Assembly (NCBI RefSeq): GCF_036014015.1
Contig: NZ_CP107905.1
Coordinates: forward strand, 4,898,001-4,962,000
Reading direction: 5' to 3'
Source of the DNA: Streptomyces sp. NBC_00457
Lineage (GTDB): Bacteria; Actinomycetota; Actinomycetes; Streptomycetales; Streptomycetaceae
DNA length: 64,000 nt
Shown: piece by piece, positions 52,296 to 61,313 of the stretch
Numbering within the stretch: position 1 is the stretch's first letter
Layout: each line of letters begins with the position of its first letter
Notes under the pieces: model-generated
What the model saw: the letters and a program-made list of their open reading frames with translations, nothing else
The model's database searches: none
What the model was told of the DNA's origin: nothing
Translations under genes and position numbers: made by a program

Positions 52296-53863
52296 ATGAC
52301 GACGAAGACACGCAAAACCCGCACCCACGCTCTGACTTGGAGCGCCTCCGCGAAGCGCCTCGGCGCAGCCGTCGGCGTACTGGCCCTCGCCGCCTCAGGC
52401 ACCGCCGCGCACGCCACCGAGGACCCCGCCACCGGACTCGCCGCCTACCACCGCCAGCACATCACCTGGACCGATTGCCGGCAGGGACCGGACGACGAGG
52501 AGGGGACCGCGCTGGACCGCGCCGGGGCCCGGTGCGCCCGGGTCACCGTGCCGCTCGACTACTCCCGCCCGACGGGCCGGACGATGGAGATCGCCCTGTC
52601 CCGGTTACCCGCGGCCGACCGGAAGCACCGGATCGGCACCCTGATGCTCAACAGCGGCGGCCCCGCCGAGCCGACGCTCGGCATGCCGCTGAGGACCCGC
52701 GCCCACCTCGGCAAGACGGCCGCGCGGTACGACATCATCGGCATGGACCCGAGATTCGTGGGCCGCAGTGAGGCACTCGACTGCGGCTGGCCCGCCGGTA
52801 TCTGGATCCGCTCGGCCGGGTACAGCCGGGCCGCGTTCGACCGCCAGGTCGCCTTCCAGAAGGACCTCGCCGAGCGGTGCGCCGCCCGGCACGGCGATGT
52901 GCTGCCGTATGTCACCACCCGCAACACCGCCCGCGACATGGACGTCGTCCGCTCGGTGCTGGGCGAACCCCGGATCTCCTTCCTCGGGTACTCCTACGGC
53001 GCCTATCTCGGCGCCGTGTACATGCAGATGTTCCCCGGCCGCACCGACCGGGTCGTCCTCGACAGCGCCGGCGATCCCCGCACGTACGGCCCCCGTCTGC
53101 TGCGGGGCAGGGAGGTCCCCGCGGAGCGGGCGCTGCGGGCCTGGGCGTCCTGGACCGCGGCGCGGCACGGGACGTACGGCCTGGGCACGAGCCGGGACGC
53201 CGTTCTCGCCACCGTGCGGCGGATCGTCGACGCGGCGACGGAACGGCCGTTGCGCGTCGGCCCGTACGACATCGACGAGCACCGCTGCCGTATCTGATCT
53301 CGAACAGCAGCGGCAGCGACCAGGAGGAGCAGCGTGCCGCGTTCGCACGCGCCGTGGGTGTGCTGGACAAGGCGGCGAAGGGGGTCGCCGTCGAACCGAC
53401 CCCGGAGCTGGCGGGTCTCCTGCGGTTCGCGCTCGACGCCTCGAGTTCGCCTCTCGCCAGCCCCGCGGCGGCGATCATCTGCGGCGACGCGGCCGCGTCC
53501 CGGGATCCCGAGGTCTACTGGCGCGACATCGAACGCAGCCGGGCCCGCCACCCCCTGTTCGGACCGATGACCAACAACATCGCCCCGTGTGCCTTCTGGC
53601 CCGAGTCGCCCCGCGAGCAGCCGACCACGATCGCCAACGACACCCCCGCGCTGATCGTCTCCGCCACCGGCGACACCGCCACCACCTACCGGGGCAGCAG
53701 GGCCATGCACGGCCTGCTGACCGGCTCCCGGCTGCTGACCCTGCAAGGAGCCATCGTGCACGGTGTGTTCGGCGAGTACGGCAACGCCTGCGTCGACGCG
53801 AAGGTGAACGCGTACCTGGAGTCCGGGCGGCTGCCCACCGGAAACCCGACCTGCCGGAAGTGA
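52296..53863 (+). pseudogene. Frameshifted secreted alpha/beta hydrolase (tripeptidyl aminopeptidase-like)
   Basis: Two adjoining frames together encode one S33-type secreted peptidase of about 520 residues. The first (52296-53297) has a signal peptide (GVLALAASGTAAHA) and the nucleophile elbow FLGYSYGAYLGAVYM. The second frame continues from about 53286 (LPYLISNSSGSDQEEQR) through TPALIVSATGDTATTYRGS (acid region) to HGVFGEYGNACVD (His region) and stops at 53863. The break lies at GAGCACCGCTGCCG near 53283 and fits a one-base loss. Real decay or a sequencing error are both possible. A relative lies at 62708-64000. Confidence 0.8.
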
Positions 53864-53959
53864 GCGCGCCGTCCGGGCGGACGACGGTGCGACTTTCGTC
53901 GGACGCGGGTGCGACGAAGGGATGCTGTGGGCAAGGTCGTCGACACCTACCTTTGCCGT

Positions 53960-55681
53960 GTGAATGTGACGACGATGGCCCGTGACGGCTGGAAACGACT
54001 GGTCGTGCCGGGGATGTGGTCCCGACGGCGGATCGTCGGCGAGACGGTCCTCGCCCTGGTGCTGGCCCTGTCGGCGACGATGGGTGTGCTGGACAACGGC
54101 CCGGCGGCGACGGTCGCCGTGGCGCTGGGCGCCGCCGCGATGTCCCTGCTGCGGCGGGTGTTCCCGGCGAGCGTGCTCGTCCTCGCGGGCGCGCTCGCCG
54201 GCGTACTCGTCGGTTTCTGGGCCCTGTTGACGGTCGCGGGCTGGTCGGCGGGCCCGAGGATCAAGGCGCCGCGGTGGGCGCTGGCGGCGTTCACGGTGTC
54301 GTACGTCCTCTATGCGGCGCTGACCGTCTCCCAGGGCGCATCCGTCCTCTCCGTGGGGCCGACGCTGCTGTTCAGCACGCTCACGTTCCTGGCGATGACC
54401 GTCGTGCCCGGCCTCGCCGCCCGCTACCGCACCCAACGCCGCACCCTCATGCACGCGTTGCACGAGCACAACGCCCAACTGCTGCGGGAACGCGAGATCA
54501 TCGCCTCCCATGCGCGCCTTCGGGAACGGCAGCGGATAGCCCAGGACATGCACGACAGCCTCGGCCACCAGCTGGCGCTGATCGCCGTGCACACCGGCGC
54601 GCTGGAGGTCGACCGGAAGCTGACGGACCGGCAGCGCGAGGCCGTCGGGGTGCTGCGCGACGCGTCCGTGGCGGCGATGCACGAGCTGCGTGAGGCCGTC
54701 GGCATCCTGCGCGACGGTACGCACGCGCAGGAGCACGAGAGCGAGACGGCGCCCGCGGCCCGGGGCGTGGCGGGGATCGACGGCCTGGTGGAGGCGTCGC
54801 GGGGCGCGGGGGCGGACGTAGAGCTGCGGCGGGCGGGCGAGGAGCGGTCGCCGGCACCCGCCGCGGACCATGCGGCGTACCGGATCGTGCAGGAGGCGCT
54901 GACCAACGCGCTGAAGCATGCGCCGGGGGCCCCGATCGTCGTAGAGCTGCGGTACGAGCCGGACTCCCTGGTGGTCGAGGTCGCCAACGGGCCGGTGTCC
55001 GAGGCGGCGGATGGCGGGCGACGGCTCGTGGTGAGCGGCGGGCAGGGGCTGACCGGGCTGCAGGAACGGGCCCGGCTGGTCGGCGGCATGGTGCATGCCG
55101 GGCCGGCGGCGGGCGGGGGGTTCCGGGTCGCGGGCGTCCTGCCGTACGGGAGCGCGGAGCGGGCGGGTTCGGTGGCGCAGGTGACGACGTTCGTCGAAGC
55201 GACGAACGACTTCCGGGGGCAGAGCGAGGGGGCGCGGCCCGGCGACGGTGGAGCAGTCATCGACTGGTCCGGCCCGCCGGAGAAGCAGAAGGAGCTCGAC
55301 CTCGCCATGGGAAGCAAGAAGAAGGGCATCGCGATCGGGTGCGGCGCCGCACTCGTGATCATCGTCGGTCTCGGGGCGCTTGCCGTCTGGGGCATCGCCA
55401 AACTGTGGAACGAGAGCGACAAGGCCATGATCGAACCGTCCGTCTACAAGTCCGTGAAGGTCGGCGACACCGAGACGGCCGTACGAGGCAAGCTGCCGGA
55501 CGGCGAGTCGTTCCTGACCGACGGTCTGCGCGACAAGGGGCCCGCGAAGCCGAAAGGCGCCGACTGCCTGGTCCTCCTGTCGACGGAGATACCGGACAAC
55601 CTGGACGACGAGCCGCTCTTCCGGTTCTGCTTCAGGGACGGAAAACTGATCGAGAAGCAGTCGTACACGGTCAAGTCGTAG
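53960..55681 (+). CDS. NarL-type histidine kinase with C-terminal membrane helix and extracytoplasmic domain
   Basis: 573 residues. The N-terminal membrane region (about 25-155) is followed by HisKA_3 with the phospho-acceptor in ERQRIAQDMHDSLGHQLALI and HATPase_c (AYRIVQEALTNALKHAPGAP, then GGQGLTGLQERARLVGG). Unusually, the chain continues with WSGPPEKQKELDLAMGSKKK, another membrane helix (about 452-475) and a roughly 95-residue C-terminal domain with two cysteines (ADCLVLL, FRFCFRDGK). The latter is probably outside the cell and may sense a ligand. GTG 53960 is likely leaderless. Partner: the response regulator at 55769. Confidence 0.85.
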   Translation: MNVTTMARDGWKRLVVPGMWSRRRIVGETVLALVLALSATMGVLDNGPAATVAVALGAAAMSLLRRVFPASVLVLAGALAGVLVGFWALLTVAGWSAGPRIKAPRWALAAFTVSYVLYAALTVSQGASVLSVGPTLLFSTLTFLAMTVVPGLAARYRTQRRTLMHALHEHNAQLLREREIIASHARLRERQRIAQDMHDSLGHQLALIAVHTGALEVDRKLTDRQREAVGVLRDASVAAMHELREAVGILRDGTHAQEHESETAPAARGVAGIDGLVEASRGAGADVELRRAGEERSPAPAADHAAYRIVQEALTNALKHAPGAPIVVELRYEPDSLVVEVANGPVSEAADGGRRLVVSGGQGLTGLQERARLVGGMVHAGPAAGGGFRVAGVLPYGSAERAGSVAQVTTFVEATNDFRGQSEGARPGDGGAVIDWSGPPEKQKELDLAMGSKKKGIAIGCGAALVIIVGLGALAVWGIAKLWNESDKAMIEPSVYKSVKVGDTETAVRGKLPDGESFLTDGLRDKGPAKPKGADCLVLLSTEIPDNLDDEPLFRFCFRDGKLIEKQSYTVKS

Positions 55682-55768
55682 GCGTACGGCGACTCTTGGG
55701 GCGTGAGTAAGGTGGGGGCGTGGGGCGTCCTCACGTCCCGTCCGTACCAAAAGCCTTGCGGGAGAGCT

Positions 55769-56449
55769 GTGATCAGGGTCCTCGTCGCGGATGACGAACC
55801 GCTCATCCGGGCGGGCATCAGGATGATCCTCACCTCCGCCGACGACATCGACGTCGTGGCGGAGGCCGGCAACGGCCGCGAGGCGGTCGACCTGGTCCGG
55901 GCCCACGCCGTCGACGTGGCCCTGCTCGACATCCAGATGCCGGTGCTGGACGGGCTGAGTGCCCTGGCCGAGCTACGGCGGGTCGCGCCGTCCGTACGCC
56001 CGCTGATCCTGACGACGTTCGGCGAACGCGAGAACGTACTGCGCGCACTGAGCCACGGCGGCGCGGGATTCCTTCTGAAGGACTCGGCACCGGGCGAGCT
56101 GATCCAAGCGGTACGGGCTGCGGCGGCCGGGGACGCGTACCTCTCCCCCGGCGCCACCCGCCACGTCGTCGACTCGCTCGCCTCGGGCCCGGCTGCGGCC
56201 CGCGCGGAGGAGGCGCGGCGACGCCTGCAGTCGCTCAGCGAACGGGAGTTGGAGGTCCTCGCGCTCCTCGGCGAGGGACTCTCGAACGCCGACGCCGGCG
56301 AGCGGATCCATGTCAGCGAGGCGACGGTGAAGACGTACGTCAGCCGGATCCTGACGAAGCTGCAGTGCGAGAACCGGGTACAGGCGGCGCTGCTGGCGCG
56401 GGATGCGGGGTTGGGCCCACTTGATCGAACGACTTACTCATTGGACTAA
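55769..56449 (+). CDS. NarL/FixJ-family response regulator
   Basis: 226 residues. Receiver with DDE near residue 10, Asp in VDVALLDIQMPVLDG (about 53) and Lys in FLLKDSAPGEL; LuxR HTH with LSERELEVLALLGEGLSNAD and SEATVKTYVSRILTKLQ. GGGAG is 5 bp before GTG 55769. It lies 87 bp after the unusual kinase, its presumed partner. Its 3' end overlaps an inverted repeat that serves the following tetR gene. Confidence 0.93.
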   Translation: MIRVLVADDEPLIRAGIRMILTSADDIDVVAEAGNGREAVDLVRAHAVDVALLDIQMPVLDGLSALAELRRVAPSVRPLILTTFGERENVLRALSHGGAGFLLKDSAPGELIQAVRAAAAGDAYLSPGATRHVVDSLASGPAAARAEEARRRLQSLSERELEVLALLGEGLSNADAGERIHVSEATVKTYVSRILTKLQCENRVQAALLARDAGLGPLDRTTYSLD

Positions 56450-56460
56450 GTCGTTATGAT
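56428..56460 (+). promoter_or_regulatory. Inverted repeat operator and leaderless promoter of tetR
   Basis: AACGACTTA (56428-56436) and TAAGTCGTT (56447-56455), 9-bp arms with a 10-bp centre, ending on the -10 TATGAT (56455-56460). The ATG at 56467 is 7 bp beyond, consistent with leaderless mRNA and TetR autorepression. The repeat overlaps the stop codon of the response regulator gene. Confidence 0.75.
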
Positions 56461-56466
56461 GCCTCC

Positions 56467-57090
56467 ATGGCTCACGTTTCCGCGGCAGAGCGCCGCCCGC
56501 AGCTGATCAAGGCCGCCATCGACCTCATGACGAGGGAGGGCGTGGCTGCCGGAAGCACCCGCGCCATCGCGGCCGAGCTGGGCGTGGCTCAGGCAACGGT
56601 GCACTACACCTTCGGCACGAAGGAAGATCTGTACCGGGCCGTCATGGAGCAGCTCACCCATGATCTGATCGCCCAGGTGGAAGGGGCGGCGCAAGCGGAC
56701 GCCGGCTTCGAGGAGACGGTCGCGGCATTCGCCGCCGCCCTGTGGCAGACCGTGCGCGAGCAGCCGACCACCCACCAGCTGCTCACCGAGCTGTCCATGT
56801 TCGCGCTCCGGACACCTCGGCTGCAGGAGACCCTTGAGGGCCACGCCCGCGAGGTGACGGCGGTGACGACGAGGCTGGTGAACGAGGCTGCCGAGCGCAC
56901 CGGTCACCGGCTCGCCCAGCCGGCGGAGATCATCGCCCGGTTCTTCCTGGCCGGCTTCGACGGCCTCGCGGAGCAGCATCTCTCACTGCCCGACGATGAG
57001 GCCGAGCACACCTGTCTGCAGGCTCTGGTCTCCGCTGTCGTCGCCCTCGCCGGAGGCCGACTGGAGCTCGTGACCTTGCCTGCGAGCTGA
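56467..57090 (+). CDS. TetR-family transcriptional regulator
   Basis: 207 residues. HTH at about 10-55: LIKAAIDLMTREGVAAGSTR, AIAAELGVAQATVHYTFGTK. The rest is a helical ligand-binding domain without recognised subfamily. Downstream, 327 bp away on the same strand, are the oxygenase and permease genes, the most likely targets besides itself. Confidence 0.9.
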   Translation: MAHVSAAERRPQLIKAAIDLMTREGVAAGSTRAIAAELGVAQATVHYTFGTKEDLYRAVMEQLTHDLIAQVEGAAQADAGFEETVAAFAAALWQTVREQPTTHQLLTELSMFALRTPRLQETLEGHAREVTAVTTRLVNEAAERTGHRLAQPAEIIARFFLAGFDGLAEQHLSLPDDEAEHTCLQALVSAVVALAGGRLELVTLPAS

Positions 57091-57417
57091 CGGCGGGGCG
57101 GAACAGGCGGGCCTCGCGCTTGTTGCATCGCTGCCGGTGATCCCCGTGCGGCGACAACGAGGTGCTCGGGTGGACGTGCTGTCGCAGTAACAGAACTGGT
57201 CCCTGGATGAAACACGCCGCCGTCACGCTGGCTCCATCGCGCATGGCCCCAGTCGACGGGGCGTATGCCAGCCCACGGCGCCGGACCCACGAACGGGTCC
57301 GAGGCCGACCGTGCCCGCGGACCTCTGTGTGCCCGCGGTGGGGGTGCAGGGGCGGTGACTGCACCTCGTAGGACTTCGGAGAACACCACTCCGACGTACG
57401 CAGGAGTACTTGCCGCG
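57091..57417. other. 327-bp gap between tetR and the oxygenase gene
   Basis: No gene is supported here. The region probably contains the promoter of the oxygenase-permease operon; AGGAG at 57402-57406 precedes ATG 57418. No second copy of the AACGACTTA repeat was seen, which weakens a simple TetR-operon model. Confidence 0.6.
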
Positions 57418-58449
57418 ATGACTGACATGACTGACATCACGACGCGTGCGGTGCCGCACACGACGCCTCGATCGACGTACGGCCTCGCCGAACTCGACAA
57501 GGAAACCCGCATGGGCGGGGCCGGAACCGAGACCACGGCGCGGGAGATCCGCCGCATCGACCTCTCCGACTTCGAGGCCCGCAAGGCCGAGATCACCGAG
57601 GAGCTGTGGGCGGCGGCCACGGACATCGGGTTCTTCCAACTGGTCAACCACGGCATCGATCAGGCCCTGGTGGACGAGGCGTTCACGAACGCCGAGGGAT
57701 TCTTCGCGCTGCCCGAGGCCCACAAGGCCCGGCACGGGCTGAAGAAGGGCCTCAACTCCGGCTGGGAGTCGATGACCCAGGTCAGGCCGTCCGTCGGGAC
57801 ACCGGACCAGAAGGAGTCGTACCAGGTCACCCGCCCTCACATGGAAGGGCTGTGGCCCGACGACGTCCTGCCCGGGTTCCGGCCGCGCGCCCTCGCCTTC
57901 GAGGCCCGCTGCCGCGAGGTGGCGATGCGGGTCCTGTCCTGCTTCGCCGACAAGCTGGGCTTCGACAGCGACTTCTTCGCACGCTCCCACGACCCGCAAA
58001 GCGAGCACTACCAGTCCACCCTGCGGATGCTGCACTACTTCGCGCTCCCCGAGGACGCCGAGTACGACCCGAACGTGTGGCGGGCCGGTGCGCACACCGA
58101 CTTCGACTGCCTGACGCTGCTCTTCCAGCGGGACGGGCAGGGCGGGCTGCAGGTGTGCCCGGGGAAGGAGGCCGAGGCCCAGGAGTGGACTCCCGTGGTG
58201 CCCTCGGCCGACGCCATCACCTGCAACATCGGCGACATGCTGACGCGGTGGAGCGACGACCGGCTGCCGTCCAACTTCCACCGGGTCAAGTCCCCGGGCC
58301 CCGGCGACGACCGGGGCGCCCGCTACAGCATCGCCTTCTTCGCCCAGGCCGACCGTGACGTGGTGATCGAGGGGCCGGACGGCCGGTATCCGCCGATCAC
58401 TGCGGAGCAGTACATCCAGCAGCGCATCGCTGCCAACTTCGCACGATAG
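57418..58449 (+). CDS. Isopenicillin N synthase-family 2-oxoglutarate/Fe(II) oxygenase
   Basis: 343 residues. The N-terminal DIOX_N-type region (EELWAAATDIGFFQLVNHGI, AEGFFALPEAHKARHG) is followed by the jelly-roll core. Fe(II) ligands: HTD in AGAHTDFDCLTLLFQ (about 222-224) and distal His in LPSNFHRVKSP (about 285). RYSIAFF supplies the R-x-S typical for 2-oxoglutarate binding. The family covers antibiotic synthases, gibberellin-type oxidases and fungal thymine hydroxylase. The nucleobase permease gene starts 13 bp downstream, suggesting that the substrate is an imported purine or pyrimidine (inference). Confidence 0.88.
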   Translation: MTDMTDITTRAVPHTTPRSTYGLAELDKETRMGGAGTETTAREIRRIDLSDFEARKAEITEELWAAATDIGFFQLVNHGIDQALVDEAFTNAEGFFALPEAHKARHGLKKGLNSGWESMTQVRPSVGTPDQKESYQVTRPHMEGLWPDDVLPGFRPRALAFEARCREVAMRVLSCFADKLGFDSDFFARSHDPQSEHYQSTLRMLHYFALPEDAEYDPNVWRAGAHTDFDCLTLLFQRDGQGGLQVCPGKEAEAQEWTPVVPSADAITCNIGDMLTRWSDDRLPSNFHRVKSPGPGDDRGARYSIAFFAQADRDVVIEGPDGRYPPITAEQYIQQRIAANFAR

Positions 58450-58462
58450 GGGTGTCGTCGTG

Positions 58463-59845
58463 ATGATGTCAGCGAAGAAGCGGTCGCCGTTCGGGCGGCT
58501 CGCGGTGCTGGGTCTCCAGCACGTTCTGGTGATGTACACGGGCTGTGTCACGGTGCCGCTCGTCTTCGGCGCGGCCGCCGGGCTCGATGCAAAGACCATC
58601 GCTCTGCTCATCAACGCCGACCTGCTGGTCGCCGGCGTCGTCACGATGATCCAGGGCGCGGGCGTCGGGCGGGTGCTCGGCGTCCGTATGCCCGTGGTGG
58701 CCGGCGCCGCCTTCACCGCCGTGACGCCGATGATCCTGATCGCCGGTGAGTACGGGCTCCAGGCCGTATACGGTTCGATGCTCGCCGCCGGGATCTTCGG
58801 CCTGCTCGCCGCCTGGCCGTTCGCCAAGGCGGCGCGCTTCTTCCCGCCGCTGGTGAGCGGTGTGGTGATCACCGTGGTCGGCCTGGCGCTGATCGGTGTC
58901 GGCGTCAACCTCGTGATCGGCAACGACCCCGAGGCGGAGGACTACGCGGCGCCGTCGCGCCTCGCCCTCGCCGCCCTCGTCGTCATCGTGATCCTGCTGG
59001 TGGCGAGGTTCGGCCGGGGCTTTCTGGCCCAGACCGGCGTCCTGCTCGGGCTCTTGGCCGGTACGGCAGTCGCGGTACCGCTGGGTCTGGTGGACCTGTC
59101 CGCCGCCCGCGGCGCCGACTGGATCGGGGTGAGCGCTCCGTTCCACTTCGGCGCACCGGAGTTCCCGCCCGTCGCGGTCATCTCCATGTGTGTCGTGATG
59201 CTGGTCCTGTTCGCCGAGTCGACCGCGGACCTGATCGCGGTCGCCGAACTCACCGGCAAGGAGCTGAAAACCGCGGACGTTGCGCGTGGACTCGCCGCCG
59301 ACGGACTGTCCGGGGTGCTCGGCGGAGTGATGAACGCCTTCATCGACACGATCTTCGCCCAGAACGTGGGCCTGGTGTCGATGACCAAGGTACGCAGCCG
59401 CCACGTGGCCACCATCGCGGGCGCCATCCTGGTCGTCCTGGGCCATGTCCCCAAGCTGGGAGCGGTGGTGGCCGGGCTGCCCGGACCGGTCGTGGGCGCG
59501 GCGGGACTGGTCATGTTCGCCACGGTCGCCGCCGTCGGCATCAGCACACTGCGAAAGGTCGAGTTCGAGGGAACCCACAACCTGCTGATCATCGCCGTGT
59601 CGATCGGCGTGGGCATGGCACCCGACGTGGCCCCGGACCTCTACTCCCGTTTCCCGGACGGCGTACGCATCGTGCTGGGCTCACCGGTGACGAGCGCGAC
59701 GTTGATCGCGTTCGGCCTGAACCTGGCCTTCAACCGAACCCACCCGGCACGCAGGGCGGATGACGGGGCAGGGGCGGAAGCGGAGGAAGAGGCGGAGAAG
59801 CAGACTCGGCCGGCGTCCACCACTCCGGCGGAATACGCCCCATAG
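58463..59845 (+). CDS. NCS2-family nucleobase:cation symporter (uracil/xanthine permease)
   Basis: 460 residues with about 12-14 helices. NCS2 hallmarks: LGLQHVLVMYTGCVTVP in helix 1 (QH motif) and the signature AQNVGLVSMTKVRSRHVATI near residue 310. FAESTADLIAVAEL in helix 8 carries the acidic substrate residue. The members closest to this pattern transport xanthine or urate; uracil cannot be excluded. ATG 58463 was chosen among GTG 58460, ATG 58463 and ATG 58466. The C-terminus is a Glu/Ala-rich tail. Co-transcribed with the oxygenase. Confidence 0.9.
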   Translation: MMSAKKRSPFGRLAVLGLQHVLVMYTGCVTVPLVFGAAAGLDAKTIALLINADLLVAGVVTMIQGAGVGRVLGVRMPVVAGAAFTAVTPMILIAGEYGLQAVYGSMLAAGIFGLLAAWPFAKAARFFPPLVSGVVITVVGLALIGVGVNLVIGNDPEAEDYAAPSRLALAALVVIVILLVARFGRGFLAQTGVLLGLLAGTAVAVPLGLVDLSAARGADWIGVSAPFHFGAPEFPPVAVISMCVVMLVLFAESTADLIAVAELTGKELKTADVARGLAADGLSGVLGGVMNAFIDTIFAQNVGLVSMTKVRSRHVATIAGAILVVLGHVPKLGAVVAGLPGPVVGAAGLVMFATVAAVGISTLRKVEFEGTHNLLIIAVSIGVGMAPDVAPDLYSRFPDGVRIVLGSPVTSATLIAFGLNLAFNRTHPARRADDGAGAEAEEEAEKQTRPASTTPAEYAP

Positions 59846-59859
59846 GGCCGGTCCTATGG
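59840..59859 (+). terminator. Weak hairpin at the end of the permease gene
   Basis: CCATAGG-gccggt-CCTATGG, overlapping the stop codon. The 7-bp stem makes it only a possible terminator. Confidence 0.4.
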
Positions 59860-60314
59860 CAGGGGTCCCGGCTGAACGCGCACTTGATCGGCGCGGGCTC
59901 GTGTCGGCGGGGTGCCGGTCGTCGGTGCCAGGCTCGTTCTGAACCGCGAAGATGCGGACACGGTCCCGGTCGCCGAGGCCACGCCGTCAGTGCGGAAGCC
60001 ACCCGGGCAGACGACGCTGTCGCCCGGGCCCGAGACCTACGCATTACGAGGGCCCACAAGATCGTGACGGTCGCTGACCCGTGATCACGCTCGATGGCAT
60101 GACGCTTGATCCAATGGGTGCTGCACCGTCCGCTCAGGCATCGCTCAGGCATCGCTCACGCATTTTCGGCATGCCTGGCCGGGGACTCCGGAGGCAGCGG
60201 CCCGCTCGCCTGGGCGGCTGACCGCCAACTTGGTGGGGACGACAAGTAGATCGAGAACCAGGTCGAGCGCTGCCGCCTCGGGATAGTCGGCCGCCTGATT
60301 GTGAGGGCAGGGGC
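59860..60314. other. Non-coding junction region of the integrative element
   Basis: No convincing gene. Holds the distal attachment-like site (60029-60050) and tandem 11-bp repeats of GCTCAGGCATC type at about 60132-60160, which might be recombinase arm sites or chance. Confidence 0.5.
60029..60050 (-). mobile_element. Distal att-like site: 22-bp copy of the tRNA-Thr 3' half
   Basis: 22 bases identical to 62547-62568 (anticodon loop through the T-stem of tRNA-Thr), in the same orientation and 2,518 bp away; the flanking bases differ. It begins CCCGAGACC and ends ATTACGAG. Such a direct repeat is what tRNA-targeted site-specific integration leaves behind. Confidence 0.8.
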
Positions 60315-61313
60315 TCAGTCGTCGTAGCACTCGGTGACGACGAACCGTGTCCCCTCGAGTACCCCTCCGACACGCGTCTCGGCCCACTTAGCAAGTAGGT
60401 CCGGCTGGCCTTCGGCCCGGTTCAACAGATCGGCGATCTCATCAGCGCCCGGCGACGCGGGGAGCACACAGCGAACTACCGCACTACCTGTTGCGCTATC
60501 GCAATCCTCGTAGTCCTCGTCGGGGTCATCGGGTACCCAGCGGCCGATCTCGACGTGCCAGGAATCGGCGCCGTCGTCACCGGGCTCCGGCGCATGGACA
60601 GACAGGTAGTACCCGTCTGAATCGTATGGCTCAGCGAAGATCGCAAGGTTGGCCTCTTCCAGCCCCCCAAGCATGTCAGGGAACCGAGAACAGGCGGTGA
60701 CCAGCACCCGCAGGTTCGCGATGGCCTTCTCACGCTCCTCGGGAGTGATCCCTTCTTCGAGACGATCCAGCTGCTCGCGTGCCTCACGACTCAGCATGTC
60801 CACTCCGCCGTCATGCGTCACGAACGGCTGGCCGAAGTCCCAGGAACGCCGGCCCTCCGTCTCGGGCACGGAAGCTCCCTCTGAGTACTCGGCGAGCGCC
60901 TCGGACAACTGACGTGCCTCCGTTTCCAGTTCCGCGTTGATCGCGATGCGGATGGGCTCAGGCACCACCGTCAGAGCTTCGTCCAAATCGGCGAGCGCCT
61001 GGTGGAGTTCCAGGCAGGTGTACTCGTACCACAGGCTGTGCGCACCACTCAGAAGATCGGCGCGCGAAGCCACGTCGGTCAGCGCTGCAAGGTGCTTCGT
61101 CGGATAGTGCGCCACCCCGTGGTCACGACGATCGTGAACGCTCACCGGGACGGTGGTGAGAGCGGAGATCCGATTGAGCGCGTCAACGATCGGTGCCGCA
61201 AGGGCGGATGTGGCCAGGCTCGTCACAGTCGACGACTCGACCCCGCCCGGACCCTGGTAGGTCGCCAGGATCTGCGTCTTCCCGCGGTTCGCGTGCTGAG
61301 AATAAACGGTCAT
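60315..61313 (-). CDS. Hypothetical protein, cargo of the integrative element remnant
   Basis: 332 residues, acidic, no recognised domain. Seen: an N-terminal MTVYSQHANRGKTQILATYQ, a helical middle (LHQALADLDEALTVVPEPIR, LETEARQLSEALAEY) and an acidic WHVEIGRWVPDDPDEDYEDC region. AAGG lies 7 bp before ATG 61313. Its base composition appears less GC-rich than in neighbouring core genes, consistent with transfer. It lies between the two att-like repeats. Function unknown. Confidence 0.75.
   Translation of the reverse strand: MTVYSQHANRGKTQILATYQGPGGVESSTVTSLATSALAAPIVDALNRISALTTVPVSVHDRRDHGVAHYPTKHLAALTDVASRADLLSGAHSLWYEYTCLELHQALADLDEALTVVPEPIRIAINAELETEARQLSEALAEYSEGASVPETEGRRSWDFGQPFVTHDGGVDMLSREAREQLDRLEEGITPEEREKAIANLRVLVTACSRFPDMLGGLEEANLAIFAEPYDSDGYYLSVHAPEPGDDGADSWHVEIGRWVPDDPDEDYEDCDSATGSAVVRCVLPASPGADEIADLLNRAEGQPDLLAKWAETRVGGVLEGTRFVVTECYDD

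Noticed and set aside
53003..55906. 967-codon minus-strand frame opposite the histidine kinase region
   Set aside because: Antisense to genes with unmistakable motifs; no homology signal.
57265..57417. Upstream extension of the oxygenase gene
   Set aside because: The frame is open, but the added residues show no similarity to the DIOX_N domain and AGGAG precedes the ATG at 57418.
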